Assembly (NCBI RefSeq): GCF_008831285.2
Contig: NW_022204571.1
Location: 1 to 21,871 of the forward strand
Length of the DNA: 21,871 nt
Direction: 5' to 3'
Source of the DNA: Nymphaea colorata
Taxonomy: Eukaryota; Streptophyta; Magnoliopsida; Nymphaeales; Nymphaeaceae
Shown: one piece after another, positions 1 to 9,934 of the stretch
Layout: every line of letters starts with the position of its first letter
Numbering within the stretch: position 1 is the first letter of the stretch
The notes under the pieces: model-generated
Told to the model about the DNA's origin: nothing
Databases searched by the model: none
Seen by the model: only the letters and a program-made list of their open reading frames with translations
Translations under genes and position numbers: made by a program

Positions 1-202
1 AACTTGTAGTAGATTGAATCACAAGTTTGTGAAAAATGAATGAGATTCGAGTGATTCATTTGGTGTCTTGTAGTTAACCTATTGTGTTTCACTTGTTATT
101 ACATCTTTGATCAATGATTTAAATGATTAAAACTTACAAGTTTGTATGGATATAAAGGAGACCTATGCATTAGTTGATCCCTTGTAGTTAGTTCAATAAG
201 TT
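1..202 (+). repeat. Partial HOR unit at the window's left edge
   Basis: The end of an HOR whose start lies outside the window: part of an X monomer up to about 98, then most of a Y monomer (99-202). It matches 3140-3336 and 5790-5987 closely, so the array continues beyond the left edge. Confidence 0.9.
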
Positions 203-442
203 GAACTAGTTCTTACATCTCTGGTGATCGATGTAAGCAATTGAAATCACAAGTTCGTATCAATACGAGTAGGATTTAAGTGATTCATTTTATCACACAT
301 ACGTAATTGAATGTGCTTAACTTGTTGTTTCGTCTATATTAAATGATTTAGTAGATTAAAATCATAGGTTTGTATGAAAATGAATGATATTGGAGTGATT
401 CATTTGGTGTCTTGTAAGTTACCTAACGTGTTTCACTCGTTA

Positions 443-556
443 TTACATATATTTGATCACTTATATTTAATTGAGAGATTAAGTGATTCATTTTCAATTG
501 TTATTACATATAATTGATCACTTGTATTTAATTGAATGTGCGTGACCATTTCTTAC
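443..556 (+). repeat. W1 monomer with internal ~61-bp duplication
   Basis: The halves at 443 and 504 both read ttacatat(a/t)..ttgatcactt.tatttaatt, 61 bp apart, then diverge. Other W1 copies show the same 60-61 bp offset (1258/1318, 2664/2725). This suggests that the 115-bp unit is near a dimer of ~57-60 bp elements, at least in W1. Confidence 0.75.
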
Positions 557-695
557 TTACGTATAGAATGACCTAGTGGCTTTCATACCGGAAGTTCGTT
601 TGGAATACATATATAATAAATGATTTAAATGATTGAAATCACATGTTCATGTGGATACAAACGTGTGTAGTTAGTCCGATGAGTTGAATTTATTG
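557..695 (+). repeat. W2/Y chimeric monomer (139 bp)
   Basis: Starts as W2 (ttacgtatagaatgacctag) but passes at about 604 directly into the second part of a Y monomer (acatatataataaatgattt), skipping the stretch that in normal W2 holds ggtccctta and the Y start. The same chimera recurs in every HOR examined, so it predates HOR amplification. Confidence 0.75.
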
Positions 696-1042
696 TTACA
701 ACTATAGTGCACGATCTAAATGATTGAAATCACAAGTTCGTATCAATACAAGTGCGATTTAAGTGATTCAAATGATCACACATACTTAATTGAATGTGCT
801 TAACTTGTTGTTACATCCATATTGCTAGATTAAGTGAATTCAAATCACAAGTTTGTGTGAAAATAAATGAGATTTGAGTGATTCATTTGGTGTCTTATAA
901 TTAACCTAATGTGTTTCACTCGTTATGACATATATGATCAACGATAAAAACTCACAAGTTTATATGGATGTAAAGGAGACCTATGGATTAGTTTAGTTTG
1001 ATCTCTTGTAATTTGTTCAATAAGTTGAAAATGTTGTTACAT

Positions 1043-1100
1043 CTCATTCATTTGTATCCATACGCACACTAAATCACTCGTCTCAATACGAGTGAGATTT
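1043..1100. repeat. Z' monomer: small reversed piece and short hairpin, HOR 1
   Basis: The stretch 1043-1064 (ending tttgtatccatacg) is the reverse complement of the Y-type phrase cgtatggatacaaatg. It is followed at 1071-1100 by an inverted repeat in which aaatcactcgt faces acgagtgagattt across a short ctcaat loop. Thereafter normal forward Z sequence resumes. This is a second, independent orientation switch within the HOR. Confidence 0.8.
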
Positions 1101-1257
1101 AAGTGATTCATTTGATCACGCATACTTAATTGAATGTGCTTAACTTGTTGTTACGTCTATATTAAATGATTTAGTATATTGAAATCATAGGTTTGTATGG
1201 AAATGAATGAGATTTAGTATCATTGTTTGTAGGTAACCTAATATGTTTCACTTGTTA

Positions 1258-1822
1258 TTACATATATCTGATCACATATATTTAATTGAGAGATTAAATG
1301 ATTCATTTTCATTGTTATTACATATATTTGATCAATATATTTAATTGAGTGCGCGTAGCCATTTGTTACATACGTATAGAATGACTTAGTGGCTTGAAAT
1401 AAGAAGTTCGTTTGGAAATGAATGAGAGTCAGGTCATTAAGTTGGTCCCTTACAGTTAATCTAGTGTATTTCACTTGTTATTACATCCATAATGAATGAT
1501 TTAAATGATTGAAATCGCAAGTTCATATGGATATAAATGGGATCTATGCATTACTTTGAATGCGTGTAATTAGTCCGATGAGTTGACTTTGTTGTTACAT
1601 CTATAGTGAATGATCTAAAGATTGAAATCACGCATTCGTACCAATACAAGTGAGATTTAAGTGATTCATATGATCATGCATGCTTAATTGAATGTGTTTA
1701 ACTTGTTGTTACATATATATTAAATGATTTAGTAGATCGAAATCACAAGTTTGTATGAAAATGAATGAGATTCGAGTGATTATTTGGTGTCTTATGGTTT
1801 ACCTAATGTGTTTCACTAGTTG
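1258..1822 (+). repeat. Representative W1-W2-Y-Z-X pentamer module
   Basis: One complete module showing the five monomer types. W1 (1258-1365) contains two related halves starting ttacatatat at 1258 and 1318. W2 (1366-1480) starts ttacatacgtatagaatgac and holds ggtcattaagttggtccctt. Y (1481-1594) holds gatttaaatgattgaaatcg and ttagtccgatgagttga. Z (1595-1708) holds gtgagatttaagtgattcat and cttaattgaatgtg. X (1709-1822) holds atgatttagtagatcgaaat and acctaatgtgtttcac. The module recurs at 2664-3232 and, with W2 and Y fused, at 443-925. Confidence 0.85.
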
Positions 1823-1860
1823 TTACATTTATAATGATTCTTAATACGGATGTCCTTAAC

Positions 1861-2107
1861 AAGTGATTCATTTGGTGTCATATAGTTAACCTAATGTGTT
1901 TCACTTGTAATTTAATTGAATGTGCTTAACAAGTGAATTAGGTTATCAATAGGGCACCAAATGAATCACTCAAATCTCATTCATTTTCATGCAAGCCTGT
2001 GATTTCAATCTACTAAATCATTTAACATGGATATAACAATAAGTCACGTACATTCAATAAAGTATGCGTGATCATATGAATCACTTAAATCTGACTCGTA
2101 TTGGTAC
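1861..2107. repeat. Hairpin plus inverted X-Z block, HOR 1
   Basis: The left arm (1861-1908) and right arm (1929-1970) are near-complementary, separated by a 20-bp loop; the loop-proximal stem is ttcacttgt against acaagtgaa. From 1929 to 2107 the sequence is a satellite X-Z pair in reverse orientation: its reverse complement aligns with the forward Z-X at 1639-1823 (shared words gatttaagtgattcatatga and aaatgatttagtagat). All surrounding monomers are forward. Confidence 0.9.
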
Positions 2108-4181
2108 GACTATAGTGCACGATATAAAGGATTGAAATTACAAGTTCGTTTCAATACAAGTGCGATTTAAGTGATTCAAATGATGACACATACTTAATTG
2201 AATGTGCTTAACTTATTGTTACATCCATGTTGCTTGATTAAGTGAACTGAAATCATAAGTTTGTATAAAAATGAATGTGATTCGAGTGATTCATTTGGTG
2301 TCTTATAGTTAACCTAACGTGTTTCACATGTTATTACATGCATGATCAATGATTTAAATAATTGAAACTAACAAGTTTATATGGATATAAAGGAGACCTA
2401 TGCATTAGTTTGATCCTTTCTACTTTGTACGATAAGTTGAACATGTTGTTACATCTATAGTGATCGATGCACAAGTTCACATCAATACGAGTGGGATTAA
2501 GTGATTCAATTGATCACGCATATTTAATTGAATGTACTTAACTTGTTGTTACGTTTATATTAAATGATTTAGTAAATTCAAATCATAGGTTTATATGAAA
2601 ATGAATGGAATTCGAGTGATTCATTTGGTGTCTTATAGGTAACATAATGTGTTTCACTTGTTATTACATACATTTGATCACTTATGTTTAATCGAGAGAT
2701 TATGTGATTCGTTTTTACTTGTTCTTACATACATTTGATAACTTATATTTAATTGAATGTGCGTAACCATTTGTTACATACGTATAGAATGACTTAGTGG
2801 CTTGAAAAAAGAAGTCCGTTTGGAAATGAATGAGAGTCAAGTCACTATATTGGTCCCTTATAGTTAACCTAATGTATTTCACTTGTTATTACATCTATAA
2901 TGAATGATTTAAATGGTTGAAATCACAAGTTTATATGGATACAAATGGTTGAAGTCACTATATTTGTACAAGTGTAGTTAGTTCGATGAGTTGAATTTGT
3001 TGTTACATCTATATGGAACGTTCTAAAGGATTGAAATCACATGTTCGTACGAATACAAGTGAGATTTAAGTGATTCATATAATCATGCATACTTAATTGA
3101 ATGTGTTTAACTTGTTGTTACGTCTATAATAAATGATTTAATAGATTGAAATCACAAGTTTGTGCGAAAATGAATGAGATTCGAGTGATTCATTTGGTGT
3201 CTTCTAGTTAACCTATTGTGTTTCACTTGTTATTACATCTTTGATCAATGATTTAAATGATTAAAACTTTCAAGTTTGTATGGATATAAAGAGACCTATG
3301 CATTAGTTTGATCCCTTGTAGTTAGTTCAATAAGTTGAACTAGTTCTTACGTCTATGGTGATCGATGTAAGGAATTAAAATCACAAGTTCCTATCAGTAC
3401 GAGTGGGATTTAAGTGATTCATTTTATCGCACATACGTAATTGAATGTGCTTAACTTGTTGTTACGTCTATATTAAATGATTTAGTAGATTAAAATCATA
3501 GGTTTGTATGAAAATGAATGATATTGGAGTGATTCATTTGGTGTCTTGTAAGTAACCTAATGTGTTTCACTTGTTATTACATATATTTGATCACTTATAT
3601 TTAAGTGAGAGATTAAGTGATTCATTTTCACTTGTTATTACATATAATTGATCACTTGTATTTAATTGAATGTGCGTGACCATTTCTTACTTACGTATAA
3701 AATGACCTAGTGGCTTTGATACAAGAAGTTCGTTTGGAATACATATATAATGAATGATTTATTGTTATCACATGTTCATGTGGATACAAACGCGTGTAGT
3801 TAGTCCGATGAGTTGAATTTATTGTTACAACTATAGTGCACGATCTAAATGATTGAAATCACAAGTTCGTATCAATACAAGTGCGATTTAAGTGATTCAA
3901 ATGATCACACATACTTAATTGAATGTGCTTAACTTGTTGTTACATCCATATTGCTAGATTAAGTGACTTCAAATCACAATTTTGTGTGAAAATAAATGAG
4001 ATTTGAGTGATTCATTTGGTGCCTTATAATTAACCTATTGTGTTTCACTCGTTATGACATCTATGATCAACGATTTAAACGATAAAAACTCACAAGTTAT
4101 ATGGATATAAAGGAGACCTATGGATTAGTTTAGTTTGATCCGTTGTAGTTTGTTCAATAAGTTGAACATGTTGTTACATCT

Positions 4182-4215
4182 TATTCATTTGTATCCATAC
4201 GGACACATATAGATA
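4182..4215. other. Deletion junction in HOR 2, within Z'
   Basis: The reversed piece (4182-4201, tttgtatccatacg) is followed by gacacatatagatacaaatg, the inside of a forward Y. In HOR 1 these parts lie around 1064 and 1537, so about 450 bp is absent. The junction puts reversed tgtatcc close to forward gatacaaatg, leaving a small imperfect inverted repeat. Confidence 0.75.
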
Positions 4216-4545
4216 CAAATGGGATCTATGCATTACTTTGAATGCGTGTAATTAGTCCGATGAGTTGAATTTGTTGTTACATCTATAGTGAACGATCTAA
4301 AGGATTGAAATCACGCGTTCGTACCAATACAAGTGAGATTTAAATGATTCATATGATCATGCATGCTTAATTGAATATGTTTAACTTGTTGTTACATCTA
4401 TATTAAATGATTTAGTAGATCGAAATCACAAGTTTGTATGAAAATGAATGAGATTCGAGTGATTCATTTGGTGTCTTATGGTTTACCTAATGTGTTTCAC
4501 TAGTTGTTACATTTATAATGATTCTCTATACGGATGTCCTTAACA

Positions 4546-4791
4546 AGTGATTCATTTGGTGTCATATAGTTAACCTAATTTGTTTCACTTGTAATTTAAT
4601 TGAATATTCTTAACAAGTGAATTAGGTTAACAATAAGGCACCAAATGAATCACTCAAATCTCATTCATTTTAATGCAAGCCTATGATTTCAATCTACTAA
4701 ATCATTTAACATGGATATAATAATAAGTCAAGTACATTCAATAAAGTATGCGTGATCATATGAATCACTTAAATCTGACTCGTATTGGTAC
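4546..4791. repeat. Hairpin plus inverted X-Z block, HOR 2
   Basis: Same structure as at 1861-2107: arms at 4546-4593 and about 4612-4654, inverted satellite from 4612 to 4791. The loop carries tgaatattct in place of tgaatgtgct. Confidence 0.88.
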
Positions 4792-4969
4792 GACTATAGT
4801 GCACGATCTAAAGGATTGAAATTAGAAGTTTGTATCAATACAAGTGCGATTTAAGTGATTCAAATGATCACACATACTTAATTGAATGTGCTCAACTTAT
4901 TGTTACATCCATGTTGCTTGATTAAGTTAACTGAAATCATAAGTTTGTATGAAAATGAATGTGATTCGA

Positions 4970-5000
4970 GTGATTCATTTGTGATTCGAGTGATTCAATG
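4970..5000. other. Small rearrangement in HOR 2, X monomer
   Basis: The phrase gtgattcgagtgattca occurs twice in immediate succession, after which the sequence jumps to atgatttaaataatta of the next Y monomer. In HOR 1 the region between (ggtgtcttatagttaacc... to tgatca) is present at about 2297-2345. Consistent with slippage or microhomology repair. Confidence 0.7.
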
Positions 5001-6670
5001 ATTTAAATAATTAAAACTCACAAGTTTATATGGATATAAAGGAGACCTATGCATTAGTTTGATCCTTTCTAGTTTGTACGATAAGTTAAACATGTTGTTA
5101 CATCTATAGTGAACGATGCACAAGTTCACATCAATACGAGTGGGATTTAAGTGATTCAATTGATCACGCATATTTAATTGAATGTACTTAACTTGTTGTT
5201 ACGTTTATATTAAATGATTTAGTAAATTCAAATCATTGGTTTCTATGAAAATGAATGGGATTCGAGTGATTCATTTGGTGTCTTACAGGTAACTTAATGT
5301 TTTTCACTTGTTATTACATACATTTGATCACTTATGTTTAATTGAGAGATTATGTGATTCATTTTTACTTGTTCTTACGTACATTTGATAACTTATATTT
5401 AATTGAATGTGCGTAATCATTTGTTACATACGTATAGAATGACTTAGTGGCTTGAAAAAATAAGTCCGTTTGGAAATGAACGAGAGTCAAGTCACTATAT
5501 TGGTCCCTTATAGTTAATCTAATGTATTTCACTTGTTATTGCATCTATAATGAATGATTTAACTGGTTGAAATCACAAGTTTATATGGATACAAATGGTC
5601 GAAGTCACTATATTTGTACATGTGTAGTTAGTCCGATGAGTTGAATTTGTTGTTACATCTATAGGGAACGTTCTAAATGATTGAAATCACATGTTCGTAC
5701 GAATACAAGTGAGATTTAAGTGATTCATATAATCATGCATACTTAATTGAATGTGTTTAACTTGTTGTTACGTCTATAATAAATGATTTAGTAGATTGAA
5801 ATCACAAGTTTGTGCGAAAATAAATGAGATTCGAGTGATTCATTTGGTGTTTTGTAGTTAACCTATTGTGTTTCACTTGTTATTACATCTTTGATCAATG
5901 ATTTAAATGATTAAAACTTACAAGTTTGTATGGATATAAAGGAGACCTATGCATTAGTTTGATCCCTTGTAGTTAGTTCAATAAGTTGAACTAGTTCTTA
6001 CATCTTTGGTGATCAATGTAAGGAATTGAAATCACAAGTTCGTATCAACACGAGTGGGATTTAAGTGATTCATTTTATCACACATACGTAATTGAATGTG
6101 CTTAACTTGTTGTTACGTCTATATTAAATGATTTATTAGATTAAAATCATAGGTTTGTATGAAAATGAATGATATTGGAGTGCTTCATTTGGTGTCTTGT
6201 AAGTAACCTAATGTGTTTCACTTGTTATTACATATATTTGATCACTTATATTTAATTGAGAGATTAAGTGATTCATTTCACTTGTTATTACATATAATTG
6301 AACACTTGTATTTAATTGAATGTGCGTGACCATTTCTTACTTACGTATAGAATGACCTAGTGATTTTGACACCAGAAGTTCGTTTGGCTTACATATATAA
6401 TGAATGATTTAAATGATTGAAATCACTTGTTCATGTGGTTACAAACGCGTGTAGTTAGTCCGATGAGTTAGATTTATCGTTACAACTATAGTGCACGATC
6501 TAAATGATTGAAATCAGAAGTTCGTATCAATACAAGTGCGATTTAAGTGATTCAAATGATTACACATACTTAATTGAATGTGCTTAACTTGTTGTTACAT
6601 CCATATTGCTAGATTAAGTGAATTCAAATCACAAGTTTGTGTGAAAATAAATGAGATTTGAGTGATTCAT

Positions 6671-6690
6671 TTGTTGTCTTATAGGTAACC
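6671..6690. other. Trimer deletion junction, HOR 3
   Basis: An X monomer ending of the gtcttataattaacc type is here continued as the ending of another X (ataggtaacctaatatg) and goes straight into W1. Relative to HOR 1 and 5 one Y-Z'-X trimer is gone, as expected from unequal exchange between two X monomers. Confidence 0.8.
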
Positions 6691-7315
6691 TAATATGTTT
6701 CACTTGTTATTACATATATTTGATCACATATATTTAATTGAGAGATTAAATAATTAATTTTCACTTCTTATTACATATATTTGATCAATATATTTAATTT
6801 AGTGTACGTAGCCATTTGTTACATACGTACAGAATGACTTAGTGGCTTGAAATAAGAAGTTCGTTTGCAAATGAATGAGAGTCTGGTCATTAAGTTGGTC
6901 CCTTACAGTTAATCTAGTGTATTTCACTTGTTATTACATCTATAATGAATGATTTAAATGATTGAAATCGCAAGTTCATATGAATAAAAATGGGATCTAT
7001 GCATTACGTTGAATGCGTGTAATTAGTTTGATGAGTTAAATTTGTTGTTACATCTATAGTGAACGATGTAAAGGATTGAAATCACGCATCCGTACCAATA
7101 CAAGTGAGATTTAAATGATTCATATGATCATGCATGCTTAATTGAATATGTTTAACTTGTTGTTACATCTATATTAAATGATTTAGTAGATCGAAATCAC
7201 AAGTTTGTATGAAAATGAATGAGATTCGAGTGATTCATTTGGTGTCTTATGGTTTACCTAATGTGTTTCACTAGTTGTTACATTTATAATGATTCTTAAT
7301 ACGAATGTCCTTAAC

Positions 7316-7562
7316 AAGTGATTCATTTGGTGTCATATTGTTAACCTAATGTGTTTCACTTGTAATTTAATTGAATGTGCTTAACAAGTGAATTAGGTTA
7401 ACAATAGGGCACCAAATGAATCACTCAAACCTCATTCATTTTCAAGGAAGCCTGTGATTTCAATCTACTAAATCATTTGACATGGATATAGCAATAAGTC
7501 AAGTACATTCAATAAAGTATGCGTGATGATATGAATCACTTAAATCTGACTCGAATTGGTAC
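7316..7562. repeat. Hairpin plus inverted X-Z block, HOR 3
   Basis: Same structure; arms 7316-7363 and 7383-7425. Here the stem is especially good, with ttgttaacctaa on the left facing ttaggttaacaa on the right. Inverted satellite to 7562. Confidence 0.9.
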
Positions 7563-8541
7563 GACTATAGTGCACGATCTAAAGGATTGAAATTACAAGT
7601 TCATATCAATACAAGTGCGATTTAAGTGATTCAAATGATCACACATACATAATTGAATGTACTTAACTTATTGTTACATCCATGTTGCTTGATTAAGTGA
7701 ACTGAAATCACAAGTTTGTATGAAAATGAATGTGATTCGAGTGATTCATTTGGTGTCTTATAGTTAACCTAACGTGTTTCACATGTTATTACATCTATGA
7801 TCAATGATTTAAATAGTCAAAACTCACAAGTTTATATGGATATAAAGGAGACTTATGCATTAGTTTGATCCTTTCTAGTCTGTACGATAAGTTGAACATG
7901 TTGTTACATCCATAGTGATCGATGCACAAGTTCACATCAATACGAGTGGGATTTAAGTGATTCAATTGATCACGCATATTTAATTGAATGTACTTAACTT
8001 GTTGTTACGTTTATATTAAATGATTTAGTAAATTCAAATCATAGGTTTATTTGAAAATGAATGAGATTCGAGTGATTCATTCGGTGTCTTACAGGTAACT
8101 TAATGTGTTTCACTTGTTATTACATACATTTGATCACTTATGTTTAATCGAGAGATTATGTGATTCATTTTTACTTTTTCTTACATACATTTGATAACTT
8201 ATATTTAACTGAATGTGCGTAACCATTTGTTACATATGTATAGAATGACTTAGTGGCTTGAAAAAAGAAGTCCGTTTGGAAATGATTGAGAGTTATGTCA
8301 CTATATTGGTCCCTTATAGTTAATCTAATGTATTTGACTTGTTATTACACCTATATTGAATGATTTAAATGGTTGAAATCACAAGTTTATATGTATACAA
8401 ATGGTTGAAGTCACTATATTTGTACACGTGTTGTTAGTCCGATGAGTTGAATTTGTTGTTACATCTATAGGGAACGTTCTAAAGGATTGAAATCACATGT
8501 TTGTACGAATACAAGTGAGATTTAAGTGATTCATATAATCA

Positions 8542-8546
8542 TGCAT
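8542..8546. repeat. Target-site duplication, left copy (TGCAT)
   Basis: The 5 bp of satellite next to the LTR, repeated at 11296-11300. Uninterrupted copies of the same satellite site have TGCAT once (for example 3086-3090 and 14102-14106), confirming that it was duplicated on insertion. Five bp is the usual size for LTR retrotransposons. Confidence 0.9.
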
Positions 8547-8562
8547 TGTAAGACCCATGAAT

Positions 8563-8568
8563 TTTATT
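8563..8568 (-). promoter_or_regulatory. AATAAA poly(A)-like signal near LTR 3' end
   Basis: The minus strand reads AATAAA 16 bp from the LTR end, within cttaataaaattcatggg. AATAAA also occurs on the plus strand at 11198-11203, so this motif alone does not prove orientation. Confidence 0.35.
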
Positions 8569-8844
8569 AAGTTTCCTTTAATATTTGAAACGTTAATTTG
8601 GGGAGGAATCAAAAGAAAGATCAAATGATTCTTAATGATTTTTCAAAAAACGTCAAGTTTATCATAAAAGAGATAATTATGGAAAAGATAAGGATGAAGT
8701 TGTAACTGCCAAGGGTAACCGCAACACTCGTATGGAAAGAAAGGAAGGGGAAAGAGAAACTGACGAGTGATTGATTTTCCTTGTGAGAGATTGAAAAATT
8801 TGTCATCTCTTATTGCTGCAGCCTCAACGGGAGACTCCAACGAC

Positions 8845-8880
8845 AAGAGAAAGAAAGAAAGGAAGAGAGAGAGAGAGGGA
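8845..8880 (+). repeat. 36-nt pure purine tract in the LTR
   Basis: Uninterrupted A/G run including (ag) repeats; on the minus strand it is a CT microsatellite-like tract. Plant LTR leaders and U5 regions often carry such tracts. Confidence 0.8.
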
Positions 8881-8960
8881 CGTCCTCATCTTTGCCCCCT
8901 TTCTAGTTGAAGATTGAAGTGGTTGGCTGTTGAAGTCATTTCAGAATTAAAAAAAAAAAA

Positions 8961-9140
8961 GGTATGGGGATTTTCTGCCATGATTGAAGCATGAAGCCAT
9001 GTATTTTGATTTCTTACGGATACATATATACTTAGAAGATGAATCCAGGTATGGGAAACATTCAGTTGTTAATAGATCATGTAGCCTTGTATTTTTGTTT
9101 GATTTCTGATGAATAGATATGTTTATATGCAATAGTGGAT
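8961..9140. repeat. Diverged ~87-bp tandem duplication inside the LTR
   Basis: Two matched landmarks recur with the same offset: ggtatggg at 8961 and 9048 (87 bp), and atgaagccatgtatttt at 8991 against atgtagccttgtattttt at 9079 (88 bp). Between them the copies are diverged with small indels. Confidence 0.6.
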
Positions 9141-9934
9141 CTAGCCTAGAGAAGAATTGACGGGTGACGATACTTCTTGTTCTTTGTTCTAGTATCTCTG
9201 ATTTTTTTAGATGTAAGCATGCTAGCTGTTAAGTATAACGTGTGTTAGCCATGATGGACGTTGAAACTCTCGGTGTTGATGTTAAGTTGTATGCGTCAGC
9301 CCATCTGTGAGAGACCAAGATTTCTTTCGACCCTCAAACAGATAATGTATAGCTAAATGATGGGGGCTTTGTTAAAGGATTTGAACAAGGTACATGAAGA
9401 AATTTTTATACCACCACCCTTTTGAGAGAGTCTGGAAGACTCTGCTGTTATCCAGAACTTAAAGTTAATACCAAACCAAAAGAAGAGCAATTCAGAATGT
9501 CGTCGACAGAAGGCAAGACCAGTTTTGCTTGACCTGGGGTAAACCAAAAATCAGCAAACAAAGAAGAGGGATGGGAGGAAGCACCTCCAGCCCTATCTAC
9601 GAGCAGAACCAGTCGCCAATTGACTGGGGACCCGTCGTCCCTTGAGTGGTTGCAGATTTGGGGAAAACGAATCACATGTCATAGAAGACGATCTCCTCCT
9701 CTCTGGTTCGTTCCCCCTTTGAAGACGACGGGAAATGGTGGCGCGCTGGTGGAAGCTCCACTGTCGGTCGGATGGTGGGCAGCGACGTGGAACCCTCGTG
9801 TTGGAAATCACGGGAAGAAGTTCCTCCCGGTTGCTGATTTTGTGTTGTTGAAAAAGTGGTGGAAGTCACCGTTGGTCGAACGAGAGGAGGAGAGGAGCTC
9901 TCGTGTGAAGAGAGAGAAAACAAGGGCAACAAAT

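Larger units (their letters stand above)
203..3336 (+). repeat. HOR unit 1 (3134 bp, full-length type)
   Basis: Approximate monomer order by ttac core position: Z 213, X 328, W1 443, W2/Y chimera 557, Z 696, X 811, Y 926, Z' 1037, X 1151, W1 1258, W2 1366, Y 1481, Z 1595, X 1709, a shortened Y/X hybrid 1823, inverted X-Z dimer 1929-2107, Z 2108, X 2219, Y 2334, short Z 2449, X 2549, W1 2664, W2 2775, Y 2889, Z 3003, X 3118, Y 3233. Three W1-containing modules are therefore nested in one unit. It shares the variant ggaatacatatat (604-616) with HOR 2 only. This unit serves as the reference map for the others. Confidence 0.9.
3337..5987 (+). repeat. HOR unit 2 (2651 bp, shortened)
   Basis: Same monomer order as HOR 1, but 483 bp shorter. 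Most of the loss is at about 4200, where the start of Z' is joined to the middle of a Y monomer, removing Z'(part)-X-W1-W2-Y(part). A second, smaller rearrangement is at about 4980-4998, where gtgattcgagtgattca is repeated and the remainder of an X monomer is missing. The inverted X-Z block is intact (4612-4791). Confidence 0.9.
1..8546 (+). repeat. Satellite array, left block (115-bp monomers in ~3-kb higher-order repeats)
   Basis: Continuous tandem array with no unique sequence. Monomers are spaced 114-115 bp: in the first HOR the ttac core falls at 99, 213, 328, 443, 557, then 696, 811, 926, 1037, 1151. The sequence is AT-rich and full of short related words such as gtgattcatttggtgtctt, ttaacctaatgtgtttcac and aaatgatttagtagattg. 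It holds HOR units 1, 2 and most of 3. It contains no supported gene: the single minus-strand reading frame at 1238-1474 is satellite sequence read antisense. A satellite of this kind is usually centromeric, pericentromeric or subtelomeric, but nothing here decides which. I do not recognise the family. Confidence 0.97.
8547..9934 (-). other. Presumed R-U5 (leader) region of the LTR
   Basis: Downstream of the presumed start in minus orientation. The first ~600 nt are CT-rich with several GC-rich patches; then come AT-rich sequence, a ~87-bp duplicated stretch, a 12-nt poly-T (8949-8960 read on minus), a 36-nt pure pyrimidine run (8845-8880 read on minus) and a final AT-rich part. Short frames at 9672-9932 (minus) and 9620-9952 (plus) overlap on opposite strands and are low-complexity, so I do not call a gene. 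The exact R/U5 border is not visible. Confidence 0.5.

Noticed and set aside
1238-1474. Recurring minus-strand reading frame (also 15437-15640, 18581-18784, 19465-19701) encoding near-identical 67-78 residue peptides
   Set aside because: It is the antisense of the W1-W2 satellite monomers. Its recurrence comes from the repeat, it is broken in other copies of the same module, and the peptide shows no domain or conserved-coding signal.
1-8546. CRISPR-like regular repeats
   Set aside because: There are no unique spacers between short identical repeats; the whole unit is repetitive and diverged as in a satellite.
8621-9547. Short minus-strand frames at 8621-8806, 8643-8846, 8947-9132 and 9353-9547
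   Set aside because: Small overlapping frames within the presumed R-U5 region without start context, domain or codon pattern to support a gene.
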